A stretch of 7,403 nucleotides of DNA, taken from contig JANXXW010000286.1 of the NCBI GenBank assembly GCA_025350425.1, positions 1-7,403 of the forward strand, in the 5' to 3' direction. The position numbers and the translations under genes were made by a program. The first letter of the stretch is position 1; every line of letters starts with the position of its first letter. This DNA is from Rhodospirillales bacterium (GTDB taxonomy: Bacteria; Pseudomonadota; Alphaproteobacteria; Acetobacterales; Acetobacteraceae). The notes beneath the pieces are model-generated. The model was not told the DNA's origin and did no database searches. It worked only from the letters and a program-made list of their open reading frames with translations. Of the stretch, positions 1 through 6,689 are shown piece by piece.

Positions 1-665
1 CGGGCGAGGAGTATCTGCCCGCCCTGTTCGCCGGCAGCCGGCTGGACGAAGCGCGCCGCGTGGCGGTGCGGGACCGCTTGGCAAGCTTCACCGGCCTGTC
101 GCCAGCCTGGCTGGACCGCACGCGGCTGCGCATCGATCCAGCTCGCTTCCGCAAGGAACTGCTGCGCGACCAGGCCCGTACCGTCGGGCGGCTCGACAGC
201 CGTTATGTCGGCGTGGACTACGACGCGGCGGGCGAGATGCCGGACGCCGACGTGTCCGCTTATGCCATCGACAGTGCCTTCGTCAGCTCGGTGAACGATC
301 ATCTGGGCCGGGTGCTCGGCATTGACTGGAACAAGCCCTACACCGCGTTCAACAGCGACGCGCTGGCCAAGTGGGACTGGATGCCGCCCAAGACCGATGG
401 CGGTCATCGCTGGCCCGGCTACGTCAACGTGGCCCCAATCCTGGGCCGTCTGTTGCGCGAAAACCCCACGCTGCGCGTTCTGGTGGCCAACGGGCTGTAC
501 GATTTCGCCACCCCGTTCTACGCGGCCGAAAGCACCATGGCCGGCAACGGCATCGACCCGTCGCGGCTACGCATGACTTATTATGAGGCGGGGCACATGA
601 TGTACCTGCATGACCCGTCGCTCGCGGCCCTGCTGGCGGATCTGCGGGCGCTGACCGATGGATAG
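1..665 (+). CDS. S10 family serine carboxypeptidase-like protein, C-terminal part (5' end outside window)
   Basis: The reading frame is open from base 3 to a TAG at 663-665, so the start lies upstream of the window; 220 residues are visible. The GTG at base 60 is in frame but is not a credible start, because coherent protein continues upstream of it. Two of the three residues of an alpha/beta-hydrolase catalytic triad are recognisable: Asp in NGLYDFATP (codon 501-503) and His in YEAGHMMYLH (codon 594-596). The spacing and wording of these motifs fit peptidase family S10 (carboxypeptidase Y-like). The nucleophile Ser would lie in the missing part. Family members are exported hydrolases that remove C-terminal residues from peptides; substrate and location cannot be read here. 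The gene converges on prfB with a 111-base gap. Another alpha/beta hydrolase is possible, but the paired Asp and His motifs favour S10. Confidence 0.82.
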   Translation, partial: GEEYLPALFAGSRLDEARRVAVRDRLASFTGLSPAWLDRTRLRIDPARFRKELLRDQARTVGRLDSRYVGVDYDAAGEMPDADVSAYAIDSAFVSSVNDHLGRVLGIDWNKPYTAFNSDALAKWDWMPPKTDGGHRWPGYVNVAPILGRLLRENPTLRVLVANGLYDFATPFYAAESTMAGNGIDPSRLRMTYYEAGHMMYLHDPSLAALLADLRALTDG

Positions 666-706
666 CTTGCCAGATAAAGCCGCCGGTGAAGGAATACGCT
701 GATTGC

Positions 707-741
707 CGGATAGCCCGCCGCCAATCGCGGTAGGCTATCCG
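707..741. terminator. Stem-loop between convergent genes, possible bidirectional terminator
   Basis: A perfect 9-base inverted repeat, CGGATAGCC at 707-715 and GGCTATCCG at 733-741, encloses a second pairing of CCGC (718-721) with GCGG (727-730) and a 5-base loop. It sits between the end of the S10 gene (stop 665) and the end of prfB (stop 777), where a terminator serving both strands would be expected. No T-tract follows it on either strand, so it is not a canonical intrinsic terminator. It could instead be an RNA 3'-end stabiliser or a copy of a dispersed palindromic repeat. Confidence 0.45.
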
Positions 742-776
742 ACCTCGCGGCGGCGGCGCGGTGCTGGCGAGTTCAG

Positions 777-1908
777 CTACTCCGCGTTGGCGCTTGCCTC
801 GCTGCGGGTGGCGCCGACGCGCGCGGCGAGTGCCGCTGCCATGAAGTCGTCCAGGCCACCGTCCAATACCGCCTCAGGGTTGCCCGTTTCCACCCCGGTG
901 CGGAGATCCTTCACCATCTGGTAAGGCGCCAATACGTAGCTGCGGATCTGATGGCCCCAGCCGATCTCGGTCTTGGCCGCTTCGGTCGCGTTGGACGCGG
1001 CCTCGCGCTTCTGCAACTCGGCCTCGTACATGCGGGCCTTCAGCATCCCCATCGCGGTCGCGCGGTTGCGGTGCTGGCTGCGGTCGGTCTGGCACGCGAC
1101 GACGATGCCGCTCGGCAGGTGGGTGATGCGGATCGCGGATTCGGTCTTGTTCACGTGCTGACCGCCGGCGCCGGAAGCGCGATACGTGTCCACCTTGAGG
1201 TCGGCTGGATTGATCTCGATCTCGATCGTGTCGTCGACGACCGGGAATGCGTAGACGCTGGCGAAACTGGTCTGGCGGCGGGCGGCGGAGTCGAACGGGC
1301 TGATCCTTACCAGGCGATGCACGCCACTTTCGGTTTTCAGCCAGCCATAGGCATCCGGGCCGCTGATCTGCAACGTGGTCGACTTGATGCCGGCCTGCTC
1401 GCCTTGGCTCTCCTCCAGCAACTGCACCTTGTAGCCGTGCCGTTCGGACCAGCGGGTGTACATGCGCTTCAACATCTCGGCCCAGTCCTGCGCCTCGGTG
1501 CCGCCTGCGCCCGCGTTGATTTCCACGAAGGCATCGTTGCCGTCGGCCTCGCCGGACAGCAGACTTTCAATTTCGCGGCGCTTGGCCTCGGCCGTCATCG
1601 CCTTCAACGAAGCGATGGCGTCCCCAACCATGGAGGTGTCGCCATCTCCTTCGGCCAGTTCGATCAGTTCCATGGTATCCGCGACCTCGCCCTCCAGCTT
1701 GCGGACGGCATCCACGCCGGTGGCGATGCGGGTGCGCTCGCGCATGAGGGTCTGGGCGGCCTTCGGGTCGCTCCAGAGGGTCGGGTCCTCGGCGCGGTGG
1801 TTCAGTTCTTCAAGGCGGGAGAGTGCAACATCCCAGTCAAAGATGCCTCCTCAGCAGGGCCACGGAATCCGTGATCTGCTTGCGGAGCGCGTCGGCTTCG
1901 GTCGACAT
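777..1908 (-). CDS. prfB: Peptide chain release factor 2 (RF2), expressed by +1 programmed frameshift
   Basis: RF2 recognises UGA and UAA in the ribosomal A site and triggers release of the finished protein. Codons 1-23 run from ATG at 1908 to CTT at 1842-1840. A TGA at 1839-1837 follows, and reading resumes one base later with GAC at 1838-1836, through to TAG at 779-777. The product is 376 residues (E. coli RF2 has 365). After the shift the protein reads DWDVALSRLEELNHRAEDPT, typical RF2 N-terminal domain. The stop-codon-reading motif SPF is at about residues 203-205, and the peptidyl-transferase-centre motif GGQ, in YRASGAGGQHVNK, is at 248-250 (bases 1166-1158). The residue equivalent to E. 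coli K-12 Thr246 is Ala, the commoner form. An in-frame TAG at 1920-1918 fixes the ATG as the only upstream ATG; no clear Shine-Dalgarno precedes it. The gene lies 28 bases after mrcA and is probably co-transcribed with it. Confidence 0.97.
1836..1851 (-). promoter_or_regulatory. prfB autoregulatory +1 frameshift site
   Basis: Read on the minus strand, the site is AGGAGG (1851-1846), CAT, CTT (1842-1840), TGA (1839-1837), C (1836). This matches the well-studied E. coli prfB element: an internal Shine-Dalgarno sequence, a three-base spacer, the slippery CUU, and a UGA followed by C, which is a poor termination context. By analogy, when RF2 is scarce the ribosome pauses at UGA, the internal SD pulls it, peptidyl-tRNA-Leu slips from CUU to UUU, and full RF2 is made. 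When RF2 is plentiful a 23-residue peptide is released. The internal SD here pairs fully with the anti-SD core CCUCCU. Confidence 0.96.
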
Positions 1909-1936
1909 GATAAGGGCCTAGATGCGGAGGGTTGGG

Positions 1937-4522
1937 CTAATACAGGCCGCCAAGAGCGGTGTCCACGCCAGCCGCCGAAGTTCCGCCGTTGGAAGCGGTC
2001 GCGGTGGGCGCATCGCCGAACCCGACACCACCGACCGGTCCCGAGGCGCCCGGTTCCTGGCCCGGCTTGAACGCGTCGGTGCTGGAACCGTAACCGCTGT
2101 CCCAGGTCGCCATGGTCACGCCAGGCGGTGGTACGAATTTCAACACCGGGCGATTCTTCAACGCAAACTCCATGAAGTCGTGGAACACCGGGGCGGCGAT
2201 AAAGCCGCCGGTCTGGTCCTTGCCAAGGCTGGTAGGCTGGTCGTAGCCGATCCACACTGCGGTCACGAGGTCCGGCGTGAAGCCCACGAACCAGGCGTCG
2301 TTGAAATCCTGCGTGGTGCCGGTCTTGCCCGCAATCGGGCGGCCCAGGCCCTTCCCGGCCTCCACACCGGTGCCGCGCGAGACCACGCCCTGCATCATCG
2401 TCACCACCTGGAATACGCTCGGGGCGTCGGCGATCTGCTTGCGCAGGTCGGTCATGACCGGCACATGCGTCGCGTCGAGGCAGCCGTCGCAGCCCCGTCC
2501 ATCGGGGCGGTACACGATGTGTCCGTCGCGATCCTGCACGCTGTCGATGAACGAGGGGATCACCTCCTTGCCTCCCTGGTCCAGCGCCGCGTAGGCGCCG
2601 GCCTGCCGCAGGACGGTCGTTTCCACCGCCCCCAGCGCCGCCGGGAGAACCTTGGGCATGCTGTCGACCACGTGGAAGGCGATGGCGTTGGCCGCCACCT
2701 GCGCCATGCCGATCTTGTCGGCAAGGCGGACGGTGACGAGGTTCAGCGATTTCTCCAGCGCAATGCGCAGCGGAACCGAGCCGCTATAGTCCATTTCGTA
2801 GTTGTTCGGCCGCCACTGGCCGGCAGCGCCCAGGTCCAGCACGAACGGCGCGTCCAAGAATTTCTGCGACGGCGAAATATTCTGTTCCATCGCGGTCAGG
2901 TAGACGATCGGCTTGAAGCTGGATCCCGGCTGACGGTTGGCCTGCGTGGCGCGGTTGAACTGGCTCATCTCGTAGCTCCAGCCGCCCGACATAGCCAGCA
3001 CGCGGCCGGTGGTCGGCTCCAGCGAAACAAGCGCCCCCTCGACCAACGGAATCTGGCGCAGCAGCACCCGCTCGGGACGGGCTGGCCCCTTGGCGGCGGC
3101 CGGCGTCACGGTGGTTTCGACCATCAACACGTCGCCCACGACAGCGACATCGGCCACGCGGCGGGGCGACGGACCCATCTGGTCGTCCTTGACCGGTTTT
3201 GCCCAGGCGAGATCGGACAGCAACAAAGGCAGGATACGCGGGGTCGTGGGGCCGCCATCGGCGGCATGGTCGAGCACGCCGATTTTCGCCTCGGTGTCGG
3301 TCTGCTCGATCACCATGCCAATCCGCCATTCCGCCAACATACCGGGCGGACGCGGGACGGTGGCCAGCGCCTGCGCCCAGCCATTGTGCAAGGCAGGCGT
3401 GCCGCCATCGAGGTGAGCGACCCGGCCGCGCCAGCCGCCATGCGCGATGTCGAACTTCATCAACGCCGCCCGCATCAGCTTGTCGGCCCGCGCCTGCAAC
3501 ACCGGGTCCAGGCTGGTGCGGACGACAAAACCGCCCTGGGTGGTCTGATCGGCGCCGAACCTGTCGACCAGCTGGCGGCGCACCTCCTCCGCGAAATAAT
3601 CGGCGCCGGCAACCACGTCGGGCCGGCGGAAAGGCGAGGGCGTGATGGCCGTGGCCTTCGCGGCGGTCCCTTCCTCGGCGGTGATCACATGGTCATCGAC
3701 CATGCGGTCCAGCACGTAGTCGCGCCGCGCTCTGGCGGCGTCAGCAAATTTGAACGGATTGAGGTTGTTCGGCGCCTTGGGCAGCGCCGCCAGGAACGCC
3801 GCCTCGGGAATCGTGAGATCGTCCAGCGACTTGTTGAAGTAGGTCTGCGCCGCCGCCGCCACGCCGTAGGAGGACAGGCCGAGGTAGATCTCGTTGAGGT
3901 AAAGTTCGAGAATGCGGTCCTTGCTCAGGCTGTCCTCGATCTTCAGCGCCAGCAACGCCTCGCGAATTTTACGGACGATCGAGACCTCGTTGCCGAGCAG
4001 CATGTTCTTGGCGACCTGCTGCGTTATGGTGGAGGCACCGACCGGGCGGCGGCCATGGCCGTATTGCTGGAGGTCAGTCACCGCAGCGCGCAGGATCGCC
4101 GTTGGGTCCACGCCGCGATGGATGAAGAAGTTCTGGTCCTCGGCGGAGACGAAGGCGTGCTTCACGAGATCGGGGATGGCGCTGTAAGGCACGAAGATGC
4201 GCCGTTCGGTGGCAAGTTCGGAAAGCAGACGGCTGTCGCCGGCATAGACCCGGCTCATCTGGCGGGGCTGGTAATGCTGGAGGCCGGCAAGATCCGGCAG
4301 GCCGTCGTTGAAGTGCCGGTAGGCCGCGAACAGGGCTATCCCCCCGAGTGCCGCGACCAGCACGCAAACTGCCAGAAGCGCTCCGAAGATGCGGCCGAAT
4401 ATGGCAAGTGGACCCAGGCGGCGCTTTACGGGCGGACGCGATGGCGGTTTGGCGCGCGGGGCGGGAATCTGGGGCCGCGGCGGGGGCGAGAGCGGCTCGC
4501 CAGCGGTAAAAGGCTCGTTCAT
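1937..4522 (-). CDS. mrcA: Bifunctional penicillin-binding protein 1A (class A PBP: transglycosylase and DD-transpeptidase)
   Basis: This 861-residue inner-membrane enzyme polymerises lipid II into glycan strands and cross-links the stem peptides in the periplasm. Order of parts: a Pro/Arg-rich cytoplasmic tail (1-36); one membrane anchor (about 38-68); a GT51 glycosyltransferase (about 95-270) with SAEDQNFFIHRG carrying catalytic Glu128, GASTITQQVAKN (162-173) and RKIREALLALKIE; an OB-like insert (about 365-490); and a transpeptidase with Ser534 in PGSSFKP (SxxK), SLN at 592-594 and KTGT at 733-736. The last 45 residues or so are Gly/Ala-rich and poorly conserved in character. The ATG at 4522 is preceded by an in-frame TAG at 4534-4532, so it is the only upstream ATG. 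No Shine-Dalgarno is visible. The stop is TAG. The gene follows the amidase by 46 bases. Alphaproteobacterial ponA/mrcA with prfB downstream is a familiar arrangement. Confidence 0.96.
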   Translation of the reverse strand: MNEPFTAGEPLSPPPRPQIPAPRAKPPSRPPVKRRLGPLAIFGRIFGALLAVCVLVAALGGIALFAAYRHFNDGLPDLAGLQHYQPRQMSRVYAGDSRLLSELATERRIFVPYSAIPDLVKHAFVSAEDQNFFIHRGVDPTAILRAAVTDLQQYGHGRRPVGASTITQQVAKNMLLGNEVSIVRKIREALLALKIEDSLSKDRILELYLNEIYLGLSSYGVAAAAQTYFNKSLDDLTIPEAAFLAALPKAPNNLNPFKFADAARARRDYVLDRMVDDHVITAEEGTAAKATAITPSPFRRPDVVAGADYFAEEVRRQLVDRFGADQTTQGGFVVRTSLDPVLQARADKLMRAALMKFDIAHGGWRGRVAHLDGGTPALHNGWAQALATVPRPPGMLAEWRIGMVIEQTDTEAKIGVLDHAADGGPTTPRILPLLLSDLAWAKPVKDDQMGPSPRRVADVAVVGDVLMVETTVTPAAAKGPARPERVLLRQIPLVEGALVSLEPTTGRVLAMSGGWSYEMSQFNRATQANRQPGSSFKPIVYLTAMEQNISPSQKFLDAPFVLDLGAAGQWRPNNYEMDYSGSVPLRIALEKSLNLVTVRLADKIGMAQVAANAIAFHVVDSMPKVLPAALGAVETTVLRQAGAYAALDQGGKEVIPSFIDSVQDRDGHIVYRPDGRGCDGCLDATHVPVMTDLRKQIADAPSVFQVVTMMQGVVSRGTGVEAGKGLGRPIAGKTGTTQDFNDAWFVGFTPDLVTAVWIGYDQPTSLGKDQTGGFIAAPVFHDFMEFALKNRPVLKFVPPPGVTMATWDSGYGSSTDAFKPGQEPGASGPVGGVGFGDAPTATASNGGTSAAGVDTALGGLY

Positions 4523-4528
4523 CAGGAT

Positions 4529-4534
4529 ATTCTA
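4529..4534 (-). promoter_or_regulatory. Possible -10 element directly before mrcA
   Basis: On the minus strand TAGAAT (5 of 6 matches to TATAAT) ends six bases before the mrcA ATG. A start site at the usual distance would fall on or near the ATG itself, giving a leaderless mRNA, which would suit the lack of a Shine-Dalgarno. No good -35 hexamer lies 16-18 bases upstream, so this may be chance and mrcA may simply be read through from the amidase gene. Confidence 0.25.
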
Positions 4535-4568
4535 CACTGTCACGAAGACCGGCACAGCATTTTGCTGC

Positions 4569-5405
4569 CTAGCCAGCCACGCGTAACGGTAGCGACTGCG
4601 CGAGAAAATAAGCATCGATGGCCCGCCTCATGGCACCCGCCACCCGGCTCCGATGCTCTGGTCGTTTCAACGCCGCTTCATCGACCGGGTTCGACATGAA
4701 ACCCATCTCGACCAGGACGCTGGGGATGTCGGCCGCCTTTAGCACCACGAATCCAGCGTGGCGGGACGGATTCTGCAGCAACGGCACGTCGCGGCCCAAT
4801 TCGGCCACCACGCCGCGCGCCATGCGGGCTGAGCCGGCGCGGGTCTCCTGGCGCACCAAGCTGGCGAGAATGCGAGCGACCTCGGGCGTCGTGCCCACAA
4901 AGGCGGGTCCGCCGAAGCGGTCGGCACTATTCTCGCGTTGCGCCAATGCGGCGGTCTGCACGTCCGAGGCCGTGGCGCCCAGGGTGTAGACGCTGGCGCC
5001 GCGCACGCCGTGGTCGGTCAGCGCGTCTGCATGCATCGAGACGAACAGTGAAGCAGAGGCTTGTTCGGCGTGCCCGACACGGTCCTCCAGTGGGATAAAC
5101 ACGTCGCGGGTGCGGCTGAGCACGACGCGGTAACGGCCGCTCGCGAGCAGTTGGCGCTGCAACTCCTCGGCGGCGGCGAAGGCTATGTGCTTCTCGTAGA
5201 TGCCGGAGAAGCCGATGGCGCCAGGATCCTTTCCGCCATGCCCGGGATCGAGCAGCACAAGCGGCAAAGGGGCGCGGGAAGCGGCACCGGGAGCCCGCAC
5301 ATTGGCGATGGGGAGCTTGTCTGGCTGGAGTGCCCTCGCACCGGCTGCGTGCGGAAGCAAAACACTGGCAAGGCCGGATGCAACGAGAAAACGACGGCTG
5401 ATCAC
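4569..5405 (-). CDS. N-acetylmuramoyl-L-alanine amidase (Amidase_3), Tat-exported, without AMIN domain
   Basis: This 278-residue zinc amidase is predicted to cut the bond between N-acetylmuramic acid and L-Ala in peptidoglycan, an activity used in septum splitting and wall turnover in the periplasm. Residues 1-25 form a signal peptide with a twin-arginine motif (SRRFLV, 3-8), a hydrophobic core and a likely cleavage after Ala-Arg-Ala (23-25). The catalytic domain begins near residue 48: LLDPGHGGKDPGAIG gives zinc ligand His56, IYEKH gives Glu71, SMHADA gives His125, and VEMGFMSN gives catalytic Glu233. Only about 22 residues separate the signal peptide from the catalytic domain, so the septum-targeting AMIN domain of E. 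coli AmiC is absent. The start is GTG at 5405, supported by GGAGGG (5419-5414) eight bases before it and an in-frame TAA upstream at 5426-5424. The stop is TAG. It is the first gene of the minus-strand cluster. Confidence 0.93.
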   Translation of the reverse strand: MISRRFLVASGLASVLLPHAAGARALQPDKLPIANVRAPGAASRAPLPLVLLDPGHGGKDPGAIGFSGIYEKHIAFAAAEELQRQLLASGRYRVVLSRTRDVFIPLEDRVGHAEQASASLFVSMHADALTDHGVRGASVYTLGATASDVQTAALAQRENSADRFGGPAFVGTTPEVARILASLVRQETRAGSARMARGVVAELGRDVPLLQNPSRHAGFVVLKAADIPSVLVEMGFMSNPVDEAALKRPEHRSRVAGAMRRAIDAYFLAQSLPLRVAG

Positions 5406-5604
5406 GACGGACGCCCTCCGCAGTTACGCCCAGGTTGCTTAACAGATCACCTTCGGTAACGCACCGTTCTCGTTGATCCAGCGCGAAGTTCCGCTGCCGG
5501 TGTGGCATTCGCGGCAACCGGCGTGGCTGATCCGCGCGCAACCTGCTTGAAGCGTACCATCGGCGCGAGTTAGTTTATTTGTCACGCAAGCAGGAGCACT
5601 ACAG
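5406..5604. promoter_or_regulatory. Divergent promoter region between the amidase cluster and asd
   Basis: This 199-base gap must hold the start signals for the amidase-mrcA-prfB cluster on the left and asd on the right, because the two are transcribed away from each other. The amidase ribosome-binding site (ccctcc at 5414-5419 on the + strand) is at its left end and the asd site (AGGAG, 5592-5596) at its right end. For asd, TTGAAG at 5547-5552 resembles a -35, but the AT-rich bases at 5570-5580 match a -10 only poorly. I see no convincing minus-strand promoter. A small interrupted palindrome, AACG-CAC-CGTT, lies at 5458-5468, and GCCGGT/ACCGGC are paired at 5496-5501 and 5517-5522. No gene is visible here. 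Confidence 0.5.
5592..5596 (+). promoter_or_regulatory. Ribosome-binding site of asd
   Basis: AGGAG ends eight bases before the ATG at 5605, a standard Shine-Dalgarno arrangement that supports this start codon. Confidence 0.85.
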
Positions 5605-6633
5605 ATGGCCTACAAGGTCGCGGTCGTCGGCGCCACCGGGGCAGTCGGGCGCGAGATCATAAAAACGCTTGCTGAGCGAAACTTTCCGGTCAGCGAAGTC
5701 GTGGCCCTCGCCTCCCCGCGTTCCACCGGGAAGGAGATCTCATTCGGCACCAAGACCGTGCTGAAGATCAAGAACCTTGAAACCTACGACTTCGCCGGCT
5801 GCGACATCGGTCTGTTCAGCCCCGGCGCCGCCGTGTCCGCCATCCATGCGCCCCGCGCCGCCGAGGCCGGGTGCATCGTTATCGACAACACCAGCCATTT
5901 CCGCATGGAACCGGACGTGCCGCTGGTGGTGCCGGAAGTGAACCCCGAGGCGCTCGGCCGCATTCGGCGCGGCATCGTCGCCAACCCCAACTGCTCGACC
6001 ATTCAACTGGTCCTGGCGCTGAAGCCGCTGCACGACCGGGTGCGGATCAAGCGCGTGGTGGTGGCGACCTACCAGTCGGTTTCCGGCGCCGGCAAGGAAG
6101 GCATGGACGAATTGTTCGCGCAGACCCGCTCGAGCCTGGTCCACGACCCGATCCGGCCGCAGGAATTCACCCGCCAGATCGCCTTCAACTGCATCCCCCA
6201 CATCGACAAGTTCATGGAAGACGGTTCGACCAAGGAGGAGTGGAAAATGGCGGTCGAGACCCGCAAGATCCTCGATCCCGATATCAAGCTGGTCGCGACC
6301 TGCGTGCGTGTGCCGGTGTTCATAGGCCACTCCGAAGCGGTGAACGTGGAGTTCGAGGGGCCGCTGAGCGTGTCCGAGGCCCGCGCCGCGTTGCGCGCGA
6401 TGCCCGGCATCCGCGTGATGGATACCCGCGAGGACGGCGGCTACAGCACACCGCTGGATTGCCAGGGCGAGGACGATACGTACGTCAGCCGCATCCGCCG
6501 CGACACGACCGTCGAGCACGGGCTGTCGTTCTGGGTGGTCAGCGACAACCTCCGCAAAGGCGCCGCGCTGAACGCTGTGCAGATCGCCGAGACGCTGGTG
6601 TCGCAGGGCATCCTGGCGCGCAAGGCGGCCTGA
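5605..6633 (+). CDS. asd: Aspartate-semialdehyde dehydrogenase
   Basis: This cytoplasmic enzyme reduces aspartyl-4-phosphate with NADPH to aspartate 4-semialdehyde, the branch point to lysine/diaminopimelate, threonine, methionine and isoleucine. The 342-residue length is normal for the family. The N-terminal dinucleotide-binding loop is GATGAVG (residues 9-15). The active-site Cys is Cys130 in VANPNCSTIQL. YQSVSGAGKEGMDEL (156-170) is the conserved stretch holding Gln157. Substrate-binding Arg235 and general base His242 lie in RVPVFIGHSEAVNVEF. C-terminal NLRKGAALNAVQIAE (315-329) is also diagnostic. The start is ATG with a good ribosome-binding site; the stop is TGA. The gene is divergent from the peptidoglycan cluster. 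Its product feeds diaminopimelate into that same wall, a thematic link that is inference only. No intrinsic terminator is seen after it. Confidence 0.98.
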   Translation: MAYKVAVVGATGAVGREIIKTLAERNFPVSEVVALASPRSTGKEISFGTKTVLKIKNLETYDFAGCDIGLFSPGAAVSAIHAPRAAEAGCIVIDNTSHFRMEPDVPLVVPEVNPEALGRIRRGIVANPNCSTIQLVLALKPLHDRVRIKRVVVATYQSVSGAGKEGMDELFAQTRSSLVHDPIRPQEFTRQIAFNCIPHIDKFMEDGSTKEEWKMAVETRKILDPDIKLVATCVRVPVFIGHSEAVNVEFEGPLSVSEARAALRAMPGIRVMDTREDGGYSTPLDCQGEDDTYVSRIRRDTTVEHGLSFWVVSDNLRKGAALNAVQIAETLVSQGILARKAA

Positions 6634-6641
6634 GAAGGTCC

Positions 6642-6662
6642 GGGAAGCGGGGGGGGCCGGGG
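6642..6662 (+). other. G-quadruplex-forming motif after asd
   Basis: Starting nine bases after the asd stop, the + strand reads GGG-AAGC, a run of eight G, CC, then GGGG. This satisfies the pattern of four G-tracts of three or more separated by loops of one to seven bases. On the mRNA it would lie in the asd 3' untranslated region. Whether it folds or matters is unknown; in a GC-rich genome such tracts also occur by chance. Confidence 0.4.
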
Positions 6663-6689
6663 TCAACGTCGCCGTACGCGGACATACGA

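Noticed and set aside
60..665. A complete 201-residue protein starting at GTG 60
   Set aside because: Coherent coding sequence continues upstream to the window edge and the family's nucleophile domain is missing, so the gene is cut by the window.
703..924. A 73-codon + strand frame at the end of prfB
   Set aside because: It begins inside the intergenic hairpin, has no ribosome-binding site and mostly mirrors the prfB C-terminus.
951..1874. A 307-codon + strand frame opposite prfB
   Set aside because: It is the shadow of RF2 codons, with no ribosome-binding site and no family resemblance.
777..1908. prfB as a pseudogene or sequencing frameshift
   Set aside because: The frame change falls exactly on the conserved recoding element with its internal SD and C after TGA, so it is programmed.
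1922..4699. A 925-codon open frame on the + strand lying antisense to all of mrcA
   Set aside because: Its translation is Arg/His/Gly-rich low-complexity with no recognisable domain, while the minus strand encodes a complete PBP1A with all its motifs. Long antisense frames are expected where GC-rich codon use removes stops.
5547..5576. A firm sigma70 promoter for asd (TTGAAG, 18 bases, TAGTTT)
   Set aside because: The -10 matches consensus at only three of six positions; kept only as a remark in the divergent-region entry.
6634..6689. An intrinsic terminator for asd
   Set aside because: The G-rich stretch gives only four-base self-pairing and no T-tract follows.
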